A stretch of DNA of 8,177 nucleotides from an uncultured Eubacteriales bacterium (GCA_902766915.1 CACXFN010000161.1:1-8177); one strand, 5' to 3'. Shown: positions 1 to 5,985, counted from the stretch's first letter. Program-made: numbers and translations. The notes: generated by a model not told the origin, from the letters alone.

Positions 1-51
1 ATGCCGGGGGTTCCTACAATTTTTGGAGCAAGACTTGTAGAGAAAAAATGA
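1..51 (+). CDS. possible 3' tail of an unidentified upstream gene
   Basis: The frame starting at base 1 is open from the window edge and reads MPGVPTIFGARLVEKK before TGA at 49-51. It may be the C-terminus of a gene that begins outside the window; the ATG at base 1 need not be its start. I do not recognise the family. The other two forward frames also stay open for a short distance (to the TAG codons ending at 40 and 71), so the frame choice rests only on the more ordinary residue composition. The last codons, from GAG to the stop, are the first copy of the tandem repeat that follows. Confidence 0.35.
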   Translation: MPGVPTIFGARLVEKK

Positions 52-154
52 ATAAAGAGCAAGACTTGTAGAGAAAAAATATAGAGCAAAATTTACAGAG
101 AGAAAAACTTATAGAAAAAAATTTATAGAGCAGGATTTATATAGAGAAAAAACT
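26..154 (+). repeat. degenerate purine-rich tandem repeat
   Basis: A 24-bp unit beginning GAGCAAGACTTGTAGAG and ending in an A-run with T occurs identically at 26-49 and 57-80, a period of 31. Diverged copies follow at about 84-110 (GAGCAAAATTTACAGAG...) and 128-154 (GAGCAGGATTTATATAGAG...), with a partial copy in between. The short motif TATAGAG recurs at 124-130, 140-146 and 154-160. The + strand is almost all A and G with few C. The first copy overlaps the possible 3' end of the upstream gene, so the array may have grown by duplication of that end. No regular spacers are present, so this is not CRISPR. It fills the 5' flank of the next gene; I see no convincing promoter within it. Confidence 0.75.
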
Positions 155-173
155 ATAGAGATTAAATAATGAT

Positions 174-180
174 AGGAGGG
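174..180 (+). promoter_or_regulatory. Shine-Dalgarno site AGGAGGG that fixes the HD-protein start
   Basis: AGGAGGG lies just upstream of ATG 184. An in-frame ATG at 169 lies upstream of this site, so starting there would place the ribosome binding site inside the coding region and leave no good site of its own. The start at 184 is therefore preferred, although the spacing of about 4 nt is a little short. Confidence 0.75.
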
Positions 181-183
181 TGT

Positions 184-759
184 ATGAATCTTACATTGGA
201 ACGAGCTATTGAGCTAAACAAAGATATGGTGACGCAGGAAAATCTAATTATCCATTCAAAGAATGTAATGGCGGCTATGGAGGCTATGGCAAAGCATTTT
301 GGTGAGGATGAAGATCATTGGAAGGCCATAGGTTATCTTCATGACTTTGATTACGAAAAATATCCCGAGGAACATCTAAGCCATACTGAGGAGCCACTTA
401 GAGAGGCGGGGGTGTCCGAGGAGGATATTCACGCGATTCTTAGCCATGGCTATGGTGTGTGCTCGGATATTGAGCCAGTCAGTAATATGGAAAAAAGCCT
501 CTTTACTGTTGACGAGCTTACAGGAATAATTCAGGCCTGCGCCAGAATGCGTCCACATGGCATTACAGATTTGGAAACAAAAAGTGTTATGAAAAAGTTC
601 AAAGATAAGAAATTCGCTGCCGGATGCGACAGAGAAATAATCCTAAAGGGCTGCGGGATGCTTGGCATGGAGCTTAAGGATGTAATAGAAATATGCCTTG
701 ATGGAATGAAACTCTATGCCGCAGAAATTGGACTTCTTGGAAGCGAACCATTGGAATAA
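184..759 (+). CDS. HD-superfamily predicted hydrolase
   Basis: A 191-residue cytoplasmic protein with the HD metal-dependent phosphohydrolase signature. His24 in LIIHSKN is the likely first ligand, His53-Asp54 in GYLHDFDYEKYPEEH is the HD pair, and Asp110 in FTVDELTG is the likely distal Asp. His64 and His88 (ILSHG) are additional conserved-looking histidines. The LHDFDYEKYPEEH stretch resembles the family of small HD predicted hydrolases of about 190 residues (COG2316, from memory), whose substrate I do not know; nucleotides or phosphoesters are typical of the superfamily. No signal peptide or membrane segment is visible. It is the first gene of the metF-metH cluster, ending 43 nt before metF. 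That position suggests co-expression with one-carbon genes, but the sequence gives no direct functional link. ATG 184 is chosen over ATG 169 because AGGAGGG sits between them. Confidence 0.85.
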   Translation: MNLTLERAIELNKDMVTQENLIIHSKNVMAAMEAMAKHFGEDEDHWKAIGYLHDFDYEKYPEEHLSHTEEPLREAGVSEEDIHAILSHGYGVCSDIEPVSNMEKSLFTVDELTGIIQACARMRPHGITDLETKSVMKKFKDKKFAAGCDREIILKGCGMLGMELKDVIEICLDGMKLYAAEIGLLGSEPLE

Positions 760-802
760 GAAGAGCCGGCTTAGTATTTAGCCTTTACTATGGAGAGTGT
801 GT

Positions 803-1663
803 ATGTATATAAGGGATATTATTGAAGAAAATGAAGTTACTTTATCATTTGAAGTTTTTCCACCAAAAACAAAGGATAATTTTGATTCCGTAGCAAAAGT
901 ATCAAGGGAGATAGCGGAGCTTAGGCCACCCTTCATGAGTGTAACCTATGGGGCAGATGGTGGAGCATCGGAGTATACGGTGAACCTGGCCTCCGAAATA
1001 CAGAATAAATACGGAACCGTAGTTTTGGCGCATCTTACCTGTGTAAACACCGATAGGAAAAAGATGGAGGATATGCTAAAACTTTATAAAAGTGAAGGTA
1101 TTAAAAATATAATGGCACTTAGAGGGGATATACCGGCAACCGGTAGACTCCATAATGATTATATCTATGCTTCAGATTTAGTAAGGGCAATTAAAGAAAT
1201 TGATCCCGATATTTGCATTGGTGGAGCCTGCTACCCGGAGGGGCATGTTGAGTCAACCAATCCTTCGGAGGATATCATACATCTAAAAGAGAAAGTCGAT
1301 GCCGGCTGCGATTTCCTCACCACCCAGATGTTCTTCGACAATAACACAATGTATAATTTCATGTACCGTGTTAGAGAAGCGGGCATCAATGTGCCTATTC
1401 TGGCCGGAATAATGCCCATCACAAACGAGAAACAAGTAGCCAGAAGTGTCAAACTTTCCGGCGCAACCATTCCGCAGAGATTCCGCATGATGGTGGACAG
1501 GTTCGGAAGTGACCCGGCTAAAATGAAGCAGGCGGGAATAATCTATGCTGCAGAGCAAATAATCGATCTCATTGCAAATGGCATTAACCATATCCATGTT
1601 TACTCCATGAACAAACCCGAGATTGTAGAGGGTTTGATGAGGAGTATGTCAGAGATTCTTTAA
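803..1663 (+). CDS. metF: 5,10-methylenetetrahydrofolate reductase
   Basis: A 286-residue cytoplasmic flavoenzyme of the MetF family (E. coli MetF is about 296). It reduces 5,10-methylene-THF to 5-methyl-THF, the methyl donor for the MetH encoded two genes downstream. Family landmarks appear in order: SFEVFPPKT with Glu17 at the position of the catalytic Glu28 of E. coli MetF, TYGADGG (48-54), AHLTC (76-80), ALRGD with Asp109 matching the folate/flavin-contacting Asp120, CYPEGH (143-148), TTQMFFD with Gln175 and Phe177-Phe178, AGIMPI (201-206), and the C-terminal HVYSMN (265-270). The barrel looks complete, with no frameshift. The start is ATG 803, with GGAG at 792-795 about 7 nt upstream; GTG 797, two codons earlier, is too close to that site. 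The stop is 11 nt before the next gene, consistent with an operon. No MetV-like zinc partner lies next to it. Confidence 0.95.
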   Translation: MYIRDIIEENEVTLSFEVFPPKTKDNFDSVAKVSREIAELRPPFMSVTYGADGGASEYTVNLASEIQNKYGTVVLAHLTCVNTDRKKMEDMLKLYKSEGIKNIMALRGDIPATGRLHNDYIYASDLVRAIKEIDPDICIGGACYPEGHVESTNPSEDIIHLKEKVDAGCDFLTTQMFFDNNTMYNFMYRVREAGINVPILAGIMPITNEKQVARSVKLSGATIPQRFRMMVDRFGSDPAKMKQAGIIYAAEQIIDLIANGINHIHVYSMNKPEIVEGLMRSMSEIL

Positions 1664-1674
1664 CTCATTTTGCT

Positions 1675-2430
1675 ATGCTATCAAAATCAAGTAAAGATAT
1701 AAAAATAAATAATAGAGAAGTCTATCGCTATTTGGGCTACGGAAAGAACACCCCGGGCGAAGACATGATAGCAATTATAGACTCCTGCATCCAGGATGTA
1801 ATTAGCCATTCGGAATTGAGAAGCACTAAGGAACGATTCACCTTAAGGGCTGCTGAAACTGAGGGTGAGTTTTATATTGGGGATTTAAAAATAAAGAGTA
1901 AAGCCTTGGCCAAAAATCTAAAAGGATGTAAGGAAGTATACTTATTTGGTGCAACAATCGGCGTGGGAATTGATCGTTTGATTGCCAGGGCAGTTGTTAC
2001 GGATGTAACAAAGGCGGCTATTTATCAAGCCATTGGAGCAGCATACATTGAAGATTATTGCGACTATATCAATGATGAGATAGATGCCATTGCATGTAAG
2101 GAGGGCTTTGTAACCCGCCCCAGATTCTCGCCTGGTTATGGTGATCTTTCATTGGACTATCAAAGTGACATAGCCGGACTTTTAAATTTGCCAAAAAATG
2201 TGGGAATCAGTTTAAGTGAAAGCAAAATCATGTCACCGAGCAAATCGGTGACAGCCATAATAGGACTGAAGGATATTGATGAACTCTCTATAGATTCTAT
2301 GAGGAAAGGTAATGCCATGGAGAAGACCCTTGGCGAAACCAATATGAATGACGATGCAAATAATAGTAACCATGCATCCGAGAAATGCAGGTTTTGCGAT
2401 AAGGTGAACTGCCAGTTCCGAGAAAAGTAA
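1675..2430 (+). CDS. stand-alone methionine synthase reactivation-domain protein
   Basis: A 251-residue protein corresponding to the C-terminal AdoMet-binding activation domain of classical MetH (Met_synt_B12 type). In E. coli this domain is fused to MetH; here it is separate and directly precedes a MetH that lacks it, as in Thermotoga TM0269 with its MetH. It should bind AdoMet and, with a reductant, remethylate inactive cob(II)alamin on MetH. Landmarks: REVYRYLGYG (14-23), LFGATIGVGIDR (90-101), RPRFSPGYGD (148-157) matching the RxxxGY AdoMet-binding motif, and IMSPSKSVTAIIGL (185-198). After an Asn-rich linker (about 220-235) the protein ends with C238-x2-C241-x4-C246, a possible metal or redox site absent from the fused E. 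coli domain as far as I recall. ATG 1675 has no visible Shine-Dalgarno; initiation may depend on coupling to metF, which stops 11 nt upstream. Confidence 0.88.
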   Translation: MLSKSSKDIKINNREVYRYLGYGKNTPGEDMIAIIDSCIQDVISHSELRSTKERFTLRAAETEGEFYIGDLKIKSKALAKNLKGCKEVYLFGATIGVGIDRLIARAVVTDVTKAAIYQAIGAAYIEDYCDYINDEIDAIACKEGFVTRPRFSPGYGDLSLDYQSDIAGLLNLPKNVGISLSESKIMSPSKSVTAIIGLKDIDELSIDSMRKGNAMEKTLGETNMNDDANNSNHASEKCRFCDKVNCQFREK

Positions 2431-2451
2431 GTTCAGATAAAGTAACATGGT

Positions 2452-2469
2452 AGACGCTAAAGACGCTAA
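2452..2469 (+). repeat. 9-bp direct tandem repeat in the metH leader
   Basis: AGACGCTAA occurs twice back to back (2452-2460 and 2461-2469) in the 56-nt gap between the reactivation gene and metH. It is probably a local slippage duplication. No hairpin, riboswitch or terminator was found in this gap. Confidence 0.7.
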
Positions 2470-2486
2470 AACAAGTGTAAAGAATA

Positions 2487-4940
2487 ATGATTAATCAAGA
2501 TAATAAAAAGATGGATAATTATAATAACAAGTCAAATGACAAAACTAACATCAGGAAGAAGAGCATATTGGAAAAACTAAACAAGGAGTGGATCTTCCTT
2601 GATGGAGGTGCAGGAACCATGTTGCAAGCCATGGGGTTAAAAGGTGGAGAACTTCCGGAGAGATGGAATATCCAACAACCGGATAAGGTGAGGTCTCTTT
2701 ACCGTGGATATATTGATGCCGGTTCTATGGTTATAACAACCAATACCTTTGGGGCCAACAGACTGAAATATGCAGATGATTTGGAAAGCATCGTGTATGG
2801 CGGGGTAAAACTTGCGATAGAGGCAAGAGAAGAGGCAAGAGAAGAAGCGAAAGAAGAAAGAGATATTTTTATTGCTCTGGATTTAGGACCAACCGGAAAA
2901 TTACTTAAGCCTCTAGGCGATTTGGGATTTGAAGATGCCGTCTCAATTTATGGTGAGATTGTGCGCATAGGAGAAGCTGCCGGTGCAGATCTCATCTTGA
3001 TAGAAACAATGAGCGACAGCTACGAGCTTAAAGCTGCTGTTCTGGGAGCAAAGGAGAATTCGAGTCTTCCGGTTTTTGCAACTGTAACCTTTGATGGGGG
3101 AGGAAAACTACTAACAGGTGGCACTGTGAAAGCCATAGTTCCCCTCTTGGAAGGATTGAAGGTTGACGCTTTAGGTGTAAACTGCAGTTTGGGGCCTAGG
3201 GAAATGATTCCTATTATAAGGGAACTGACTGAGGAGGCTTCTGTTCCAATTATTGTTACTCCCAATGCAGGGCTTCCCAGAACTGAAAACGGTGAAACTG
3301 TCTACGATATAAGCCCGGATGATTTTTCGGAGTATATGGTAGAGATAGCCGGGATGGGCGTTCAGTGCTTGGGTGGATGTTGTGGAACAACTCCTGAGCA
3401 CATGAGAATGACAATAGAGAAATGTCGTGAACTTCCTTTTAAACCAAACGTAGAAAAGAATAAAGCTTATGTAACCTCCTTTGCTCAAGCTGTGGAGATA
3501 GGAGGAAGGCCAAAGATTGTCGGCGAGAGAATCAATCCTACAGGAAAGAAGAAACTCCAAGAGGCAGTTAGAAACGAAGATATGGCATATATTCTGAGTG
3601 AGGGAATAAAGCAAGAGGATAACGGTGCACATATTCTGGATGTTAATGTTGGACTTCCTGATATCGATGAGCCTTTGATGATGGAGAGGGTGGTAAAAGA
3701 ATTACAAGGGATAAGTGCCTTGCCTCTCCAATTGGACACGGCTAATCCAAAGGCTTTGGAAAGAGGCCTGAGAATTTATAACGGAAAGGCCATGGTAAAT
3801 TCCGTTAATGGAAAACAATCAAGTTTAGATGAAGTTCTTCAACTGGTAGCAAAATACGGTGGTGTGTTGGTGGGGCTTCCCCTGGATGAGGATGGAATTC
3901 CGGAGACTCCCGAGGGAAGAATAGAAATAGCGAAGAGAATATATACTGAGGCGGCAAAGTATGGTATTCCGTCAAAGGATGTTGTTATAGACGGTCTAAC
4001 CCTTACGGTTTCTGCCGATGGCAACGCGGGAAAAACAACCCTGGAAACGGTTAGAGCAGTAAAAGAAGAGCTTGGAGGTAATACGATTCTCGGTGTGTCT
4101 AACGTATCATTTGGTCTTCCACATAGGGAAATAATTAATGCCAACTTCCTTTCTATGGCTCTTTCAGAGGGTTTGTCCTGCGCGATACTTAATCCGGGAA
4201 ACGAGGCCATGATGGATGCATATCGTTCCGCCATGGCGCTGTTGGGATTTGATGAAAGCTGCACCGAATATATTTCGGAATACGGTGAGAAATTAAAGGA
4301 AGAGAGTCATACTGCAGCTATGAGCCTTTCTGAAAGTGTGGAAAGAGGCCTGGCAAAGAATGCTGTTGATGCCGCCCATGTGGAACTAAAAGGAAGAGAT
4401 CCGCTTTCGATTATCAATGAGGATATTGTTCCTGCCCTGGATAAGGTAGGGCAAGGCTTCGAACAGGGAAGAGTTTTCCTTCCTCAGCTACTGATGAGTG
4501 CAGAAGCTGCTAAGGGAGCCTTTAATGTAATCAAGGAGGCATTGCCTGAAAAGCAAGGGGAGAAAAAGGGAAATGTTATCGTAGCGACAGTTAAAGGTGA
4601 CATTCATGATATAGGAAAGAACATTGTTAAAGTCTTGCTGGACAATTATGGGTTTAACGTTATCGATTTGGGGAAGGATGTGGCTCCGGAAAGAATTGTA
4701 GAAAGAGCAAAGAGTGAGAACATAAAACTGGTTGGCCTGAGTGCGCTTATGACAACTACCGTTGTGAGTATGAAAGAAACAATCGAATTATTAAGACGTG
4801 AATGCCCGGATGTAAATGTGGTGGTAAGCGGTGCGGTTTTATCCCAAAACTACGCTGATATGATGGGTGCAGACCATTATGCGAAAGATGCCATGGGTAC
4901 GGTGAGATATGCGGAGAAGATTCTGAAGAGTGAGAATTGA
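2487..4940 (+). CDS. metH: cobalamin-dependent methionine synthase without reactivation domain
   Basis: An 817-residue cytoplasmic enzyme moving methyl from 5-methyl-THF through cobalamin to homocysteine. Domains in order: homocysteine methyltransferase (about 33-320), with zinc ligands Cys233 in GVNCSLGP and Cys298-Cys299 in GGCCGTTPEHM; pterin-binding domain (about 340-600) with VGERINPTGKKK (345-356), ILDVNVG (383-389), LDTAN (416-420) and GVSNVSFGLPHR (536-547); cobalamin-binding helical cap (about 610-690); and B12 domain with DIHDIG, where His707 is the likely cobalt ligand, plus LSALMTT with Ser752. The protein ends there, whereas E. coli MetH (about 1227 residues) carries a further activation domain, supplied here by the upstream gene. 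ATG 2487 has a poor ribosome binding site and adds a 27-residue Asn/Lys/Asp-rich leader; TTG 2568, 9 nt after AGGAAG (2553-2558), is a credible alternative start. The TGA overlaps the ribosome binding site of the next gene. Confidence 0.95.
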   Translation: MINQDNKKMDNYNNKSNDKTNIRKKSILEKLNKEWIFLDGGAGTMLQAMGLKGGELPERWNIQQPDKVRSLYRGYIDAGSMVITTNTFGANRLKYADDLESIVYGGVKLAIEAREEAREEAKEERDIFIALDLGPTGKLLKPLGDLGFEDAVSIYGEIVRIGEAAGADLILIETMSDSYELKAAVLGAKENSSLPVFATVTFDGGGKLLTGGTVKAIVPLLEGLKVDALGVNCSLGPREMIPIIRELTEEASVPIIVTPNAGLPRTENGETVYDISPDDFSEYMVEIAGMGVQCLGGCCGTTPEHMRMTIEKCRELPFKPNVEKNKAYVTSFAQAVEIGGRPKIVGERINPTGKKKLQEAVRNEDMAYILSEGIKQEDNGAHILDVNVGLPDIDEPLMMERVVKELQGISALPLQLDTANPKALERGLRIYNGKAMVNSVNGKQSSLDEVLQLVAKYGGVLVGLPLDEDGIPETPEGRIEIAKRIYTEAAKYGIPSKDVVIDGLTLTVSADGNAGKTTLETVRAVKEELGGNTILGVSNVSFGLPHREIINANFLSMALSEGLSCAILNPGNEAMMDAYRSAMALLGFDESCTEYISEYGEKLKEESHTAAMSLSESVERGLAKNAVDAAHVELKGRDPLSIINEDIVPALDKVGQGFEQGRVFLPQLLMSAEAAKGAFNVIKEALPEKQGEKKGNVIVATVKGDIHDIGKNIVKVLLDNYGFNVIDLGKDVAPERIVERAKSENIKLVGLSALMTTTVVSMKETIELLRRECPDVNVVVSGAVLSQNYADMMGADHYAKDAMGTVRYAEKILKSEN
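2820..2855 (+). repeat. 12-bp tandem repeat inside metH
   Basis: GAGGCAAGAGAA occurs exactly at 2820-2831 and 2832-2843, followed by a diverged third copy GAAGCGAAAGAA (2844-2855). In frame it encodes EARE-EARE-EAKE (residues 112-123), a highly charged helix in the homocysteine domain just before the strand leading to LGPTG. The surrounding domain length looks normal, so the repeat probably replaced or remodelled a helix rather than adding a large insertion. Confidence 0.8.
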
Positions 4941-4948
4941 GGTTTTAT

Positions 4949-5869
4949 ATGAATAAAAACAATTACATTACGGAAACTCCGGATGGTATTACTAAGCTAA
5001 GAGATGCCATCAAAAGGGCAGAAGCCATTGTAATAGGAGCAGGAAACGGGCTATCTATATCTGCAGGATTGTCAGGTGCCGGAGAACGATTTGAAAAGTA
5101 TTTCAGCGATTTTGGTGACAACTATGGGTTTTCCAATATGTATGCAGGATGGAAATATCCCTTTGCATCGAATGAGGAACGCTGGGGTTTTAGATCCAGG
5201 TTTATCTACATAAATCGATATATGGATCCTCCCAGGAAATTGTATGAGGGACTTCTAAATCTGGTGAAAGACAAGGATTATTTTGTTATAACTACTAATT
5301 TGGATTACTGCTTCCAGCGCGCAGGTTTCGACAGGCATAGACTGTTCTGCCATAATGGAGACTATGGTCTCTTTCAATGCGGCAAAGCATGCCATAATAA
5401 AACTTACCCGAATTATGAGACAATTAGAGAAATGCTTTTAGCTCAGGGCTTCATTGTAAAAAAGGATGAAGACCTGGAATTTCCCTTAAATGGCAATACT
5501 TACAGCAGTTTTATTCAAATGACGGTACCGGAGGATTTAATGCCCCATTGTCCTATCTGTGATGAACTTATGCGGGTAAACATGAGGGAAGGCGGTACTT
5601 TTGTTGAAGATGAGGCTTGGCGCACAGCATCAAGGCGGTATTCAGAGTTTCTGGAAAGAGTCCGTGATAGTAAGACCTTATTCTTAGAACTTGGAGTAAC
5701 AATTGGTAGTTCATCAATAATCAAGGAACCTTTCATTCAAATGACTGGGGAATGGAGAGACGCAATATATGCTTGCGTAAATCAAGGTGAAGCATTTGCG
5801 CCAAAGGATATTGAGGCAAACGCAATATGTATCAATGGTAATATAGGAAGAATAATATCAGAACTATAA
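4949..5869 (+). CDS. class M (SirTM-like) sirtuin, putative protein ADP-ribosyltransferase
   Basis: A 306-residue Sir2-fold NAD-dependent protein. Seen: GAGNGLS (30-36) as the NAD-binding loop, GERFEKYFSDFGDNYGF (45-61), ITTNLD (114-119), CHNGDYGLFQC (134-144), paired cysteines C144/C148 and C201/C204 as likely zinc ligands, TFVEDE (217-222) and FLELGV (245-250). The RF..YF..F...YGF region, GDYGLFQC and TFVEDE match, from memory, the SirTM group studied in Staphylococcus and Streptococcus, which ADP-ribosylates lipoylated GcvH-like protein. Those genes sit beside macrodomain, GcvH-like and lipoate-ligase genes; none is seen here. The residue before Gly in the catalytic turn (His in deacetylating sirtuins, Gln in SirTM as I recall) is Asn136, with His135 one place earlier. 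GAGG (4939-4942) overlaps the metH stop and sits 6 nt before ATG 4949, so translation is probably coupled to metH. An in-frame TTG at 4937 is rejected. The target is unknown. Confidence 0.82.
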   Translation: MNKNNYITETPDGITKLRDAIKRAEAIVIGAGNGLSISAGLSGAGERFEKYFSDFGDNYGFSNMYAGWKYPFASNEERWGFRSRFIYINRYMDPPRKLYEGLLNLVKDKDYFVITTNLDYCFQRAGFDRHRLFCHNGDYGLFQCGKACHNKTYPNYETIREMLLAQGFIVKKDEDLEFPLNGNTYSSFIQMTVPEDLMPHCPICDELMRVNMREGGTFVEDEAWRTASRRYSEFLERVRDSKTLFLELGVTIGSSSIIKEPFIQMTGEWRDAIYACVNQGEAFAPKDIEANAICINGNIGRIISEL

Positions 5870-5879
5870 ATGACTGAAC

Positions 5880-5911
5880 TTTAAGTTATTTTTAGGTAAA
5901 GTTGTTATCCT
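5880..5911 (+). promoter_or_regulatory. putative operator and promoter of the two-component operon
   Basis: A direct repeat TTTAAG-N5-TTTAGG lies at 5880-5885 and 5891-5896, an 11-bp period that suits a head-to-tail dimer of an OmpR/PhoB-type regulator and resembles the CiaR site of streptococci (TTTAAG-N5-TTTAAG). Nine nt further on is TATCCT (5906-5911), a 4/6 match to the -10 consensus, preceded by TG at 5903-5904 as in extended -10 promoters. No -35 consensus is clear, as expected for an activated promoter. The same arrangement recurs at 8050-8081. Autoregulation by the response regulator encoded at 5986 is inferred. Confidence 0.6.
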
Positions 5912-5960
5912 TGCGATAACAACACGGGGGATTCCATAGAAAGGAGATACCTAAAAATAA
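5886..5960. repeat. perfect 13-bp inverted repeat flanking the operon leader
   Basis: TTATTTTTAGGTA (5886-5898) and TACCTAAAAATAA (5948-5960) are exact reverse complements separated by 49 nt that contain the 5901-5923 hairpin. The left arm overlaps the TTTAGG half-site and the right arm carries its inverse, CCTAAA. If the region is transcribed by read-through from metH and the sirtuin gene, the arms could pair and form a long nested RNA structure. From the local promoter only the right arm would be in the message, so a DNA-level role (second regulator half-site or looping) is also possible. Confidence 0.7.
5901..5923 (+). other. perfect 9-bp stem-loop
   Basis: GTTGTTATC (5901-5909) pairs perfectly with GATAACAAC (5915-5923) around the loop CTTGC. 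The sequence after it is ACGGGGGATT with no T-run on either strand, so this is not an ordinary intrinsic terminator. It overlaps the proposed -10 element and start-site region, so it may be a palindromic repressor site or an mRNA 5' structure. Confidence 0.65.
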
Positions 5961-5975
5961 TCAATGATTGGATAT

Positions 5976-5983
5976 AGGTGAGG
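5976..5983 (+). promoter_or_regulatory. Shine-Dalgarno site AGGTGAGG of the response regulator
   Basis: AGGTGAGG sits directly before ATG 5986 and decides that start; the in-frame TTG at 5968 would place the site inside the gene. A second Shine-Dalgarno-like run, AAAGGAGA, at 5940-5947 has no start codon at normal spacing. The nearest ATG after it (5964) opens only a five-codon frame (MIGYR) whose TGA lies within the AGGTGAGG site. Confidence 0.7.
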
Positions 5984-5985
5984 CA

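Noticed and set aside
26..154. Tandem array considered as CRISPR
   Set aside because: Copies are degenerate with no unique spacers of constant length, and there are no cas genes.
169..183. Upstream start codons: ATG 169 (HD gene), GTG 797 (metF), TTG 4937 (sirtuin), TTG 5968 (regulator)
   Set aside because: In each case the best ribosome binding site lies at or just after the upstream codon and fits the downstream ATG instead.
764..771. AGCCGGCT palindrome between the HD gene and metF
   Set aside because: Only 8 bp with no surrounding structure or T-run; not distinguishable from chance.
3171..3632. 153-codon open frame on the minus strand inside metH
   Set aside because: It is antisense to well-conserved MetH motifs, its product resembles no known family, and it has no sensible ribosome binding site; it is a shadow of metH.
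3839..4264. 141-codon minus-strand open frame inside metH
   Set aside because: Ser/Pro-rich composition typical of an antisense shadow, fully covered by the pterin-binding domain of MetH.
5901..5923. Hairpin considered as an intrinsic terminator for the metF-metH-sirtuin cluster
   Set aside because: No T-run follows the stem on either strand and the stem is AT-rich; read-through into the two-component genes remains possible.
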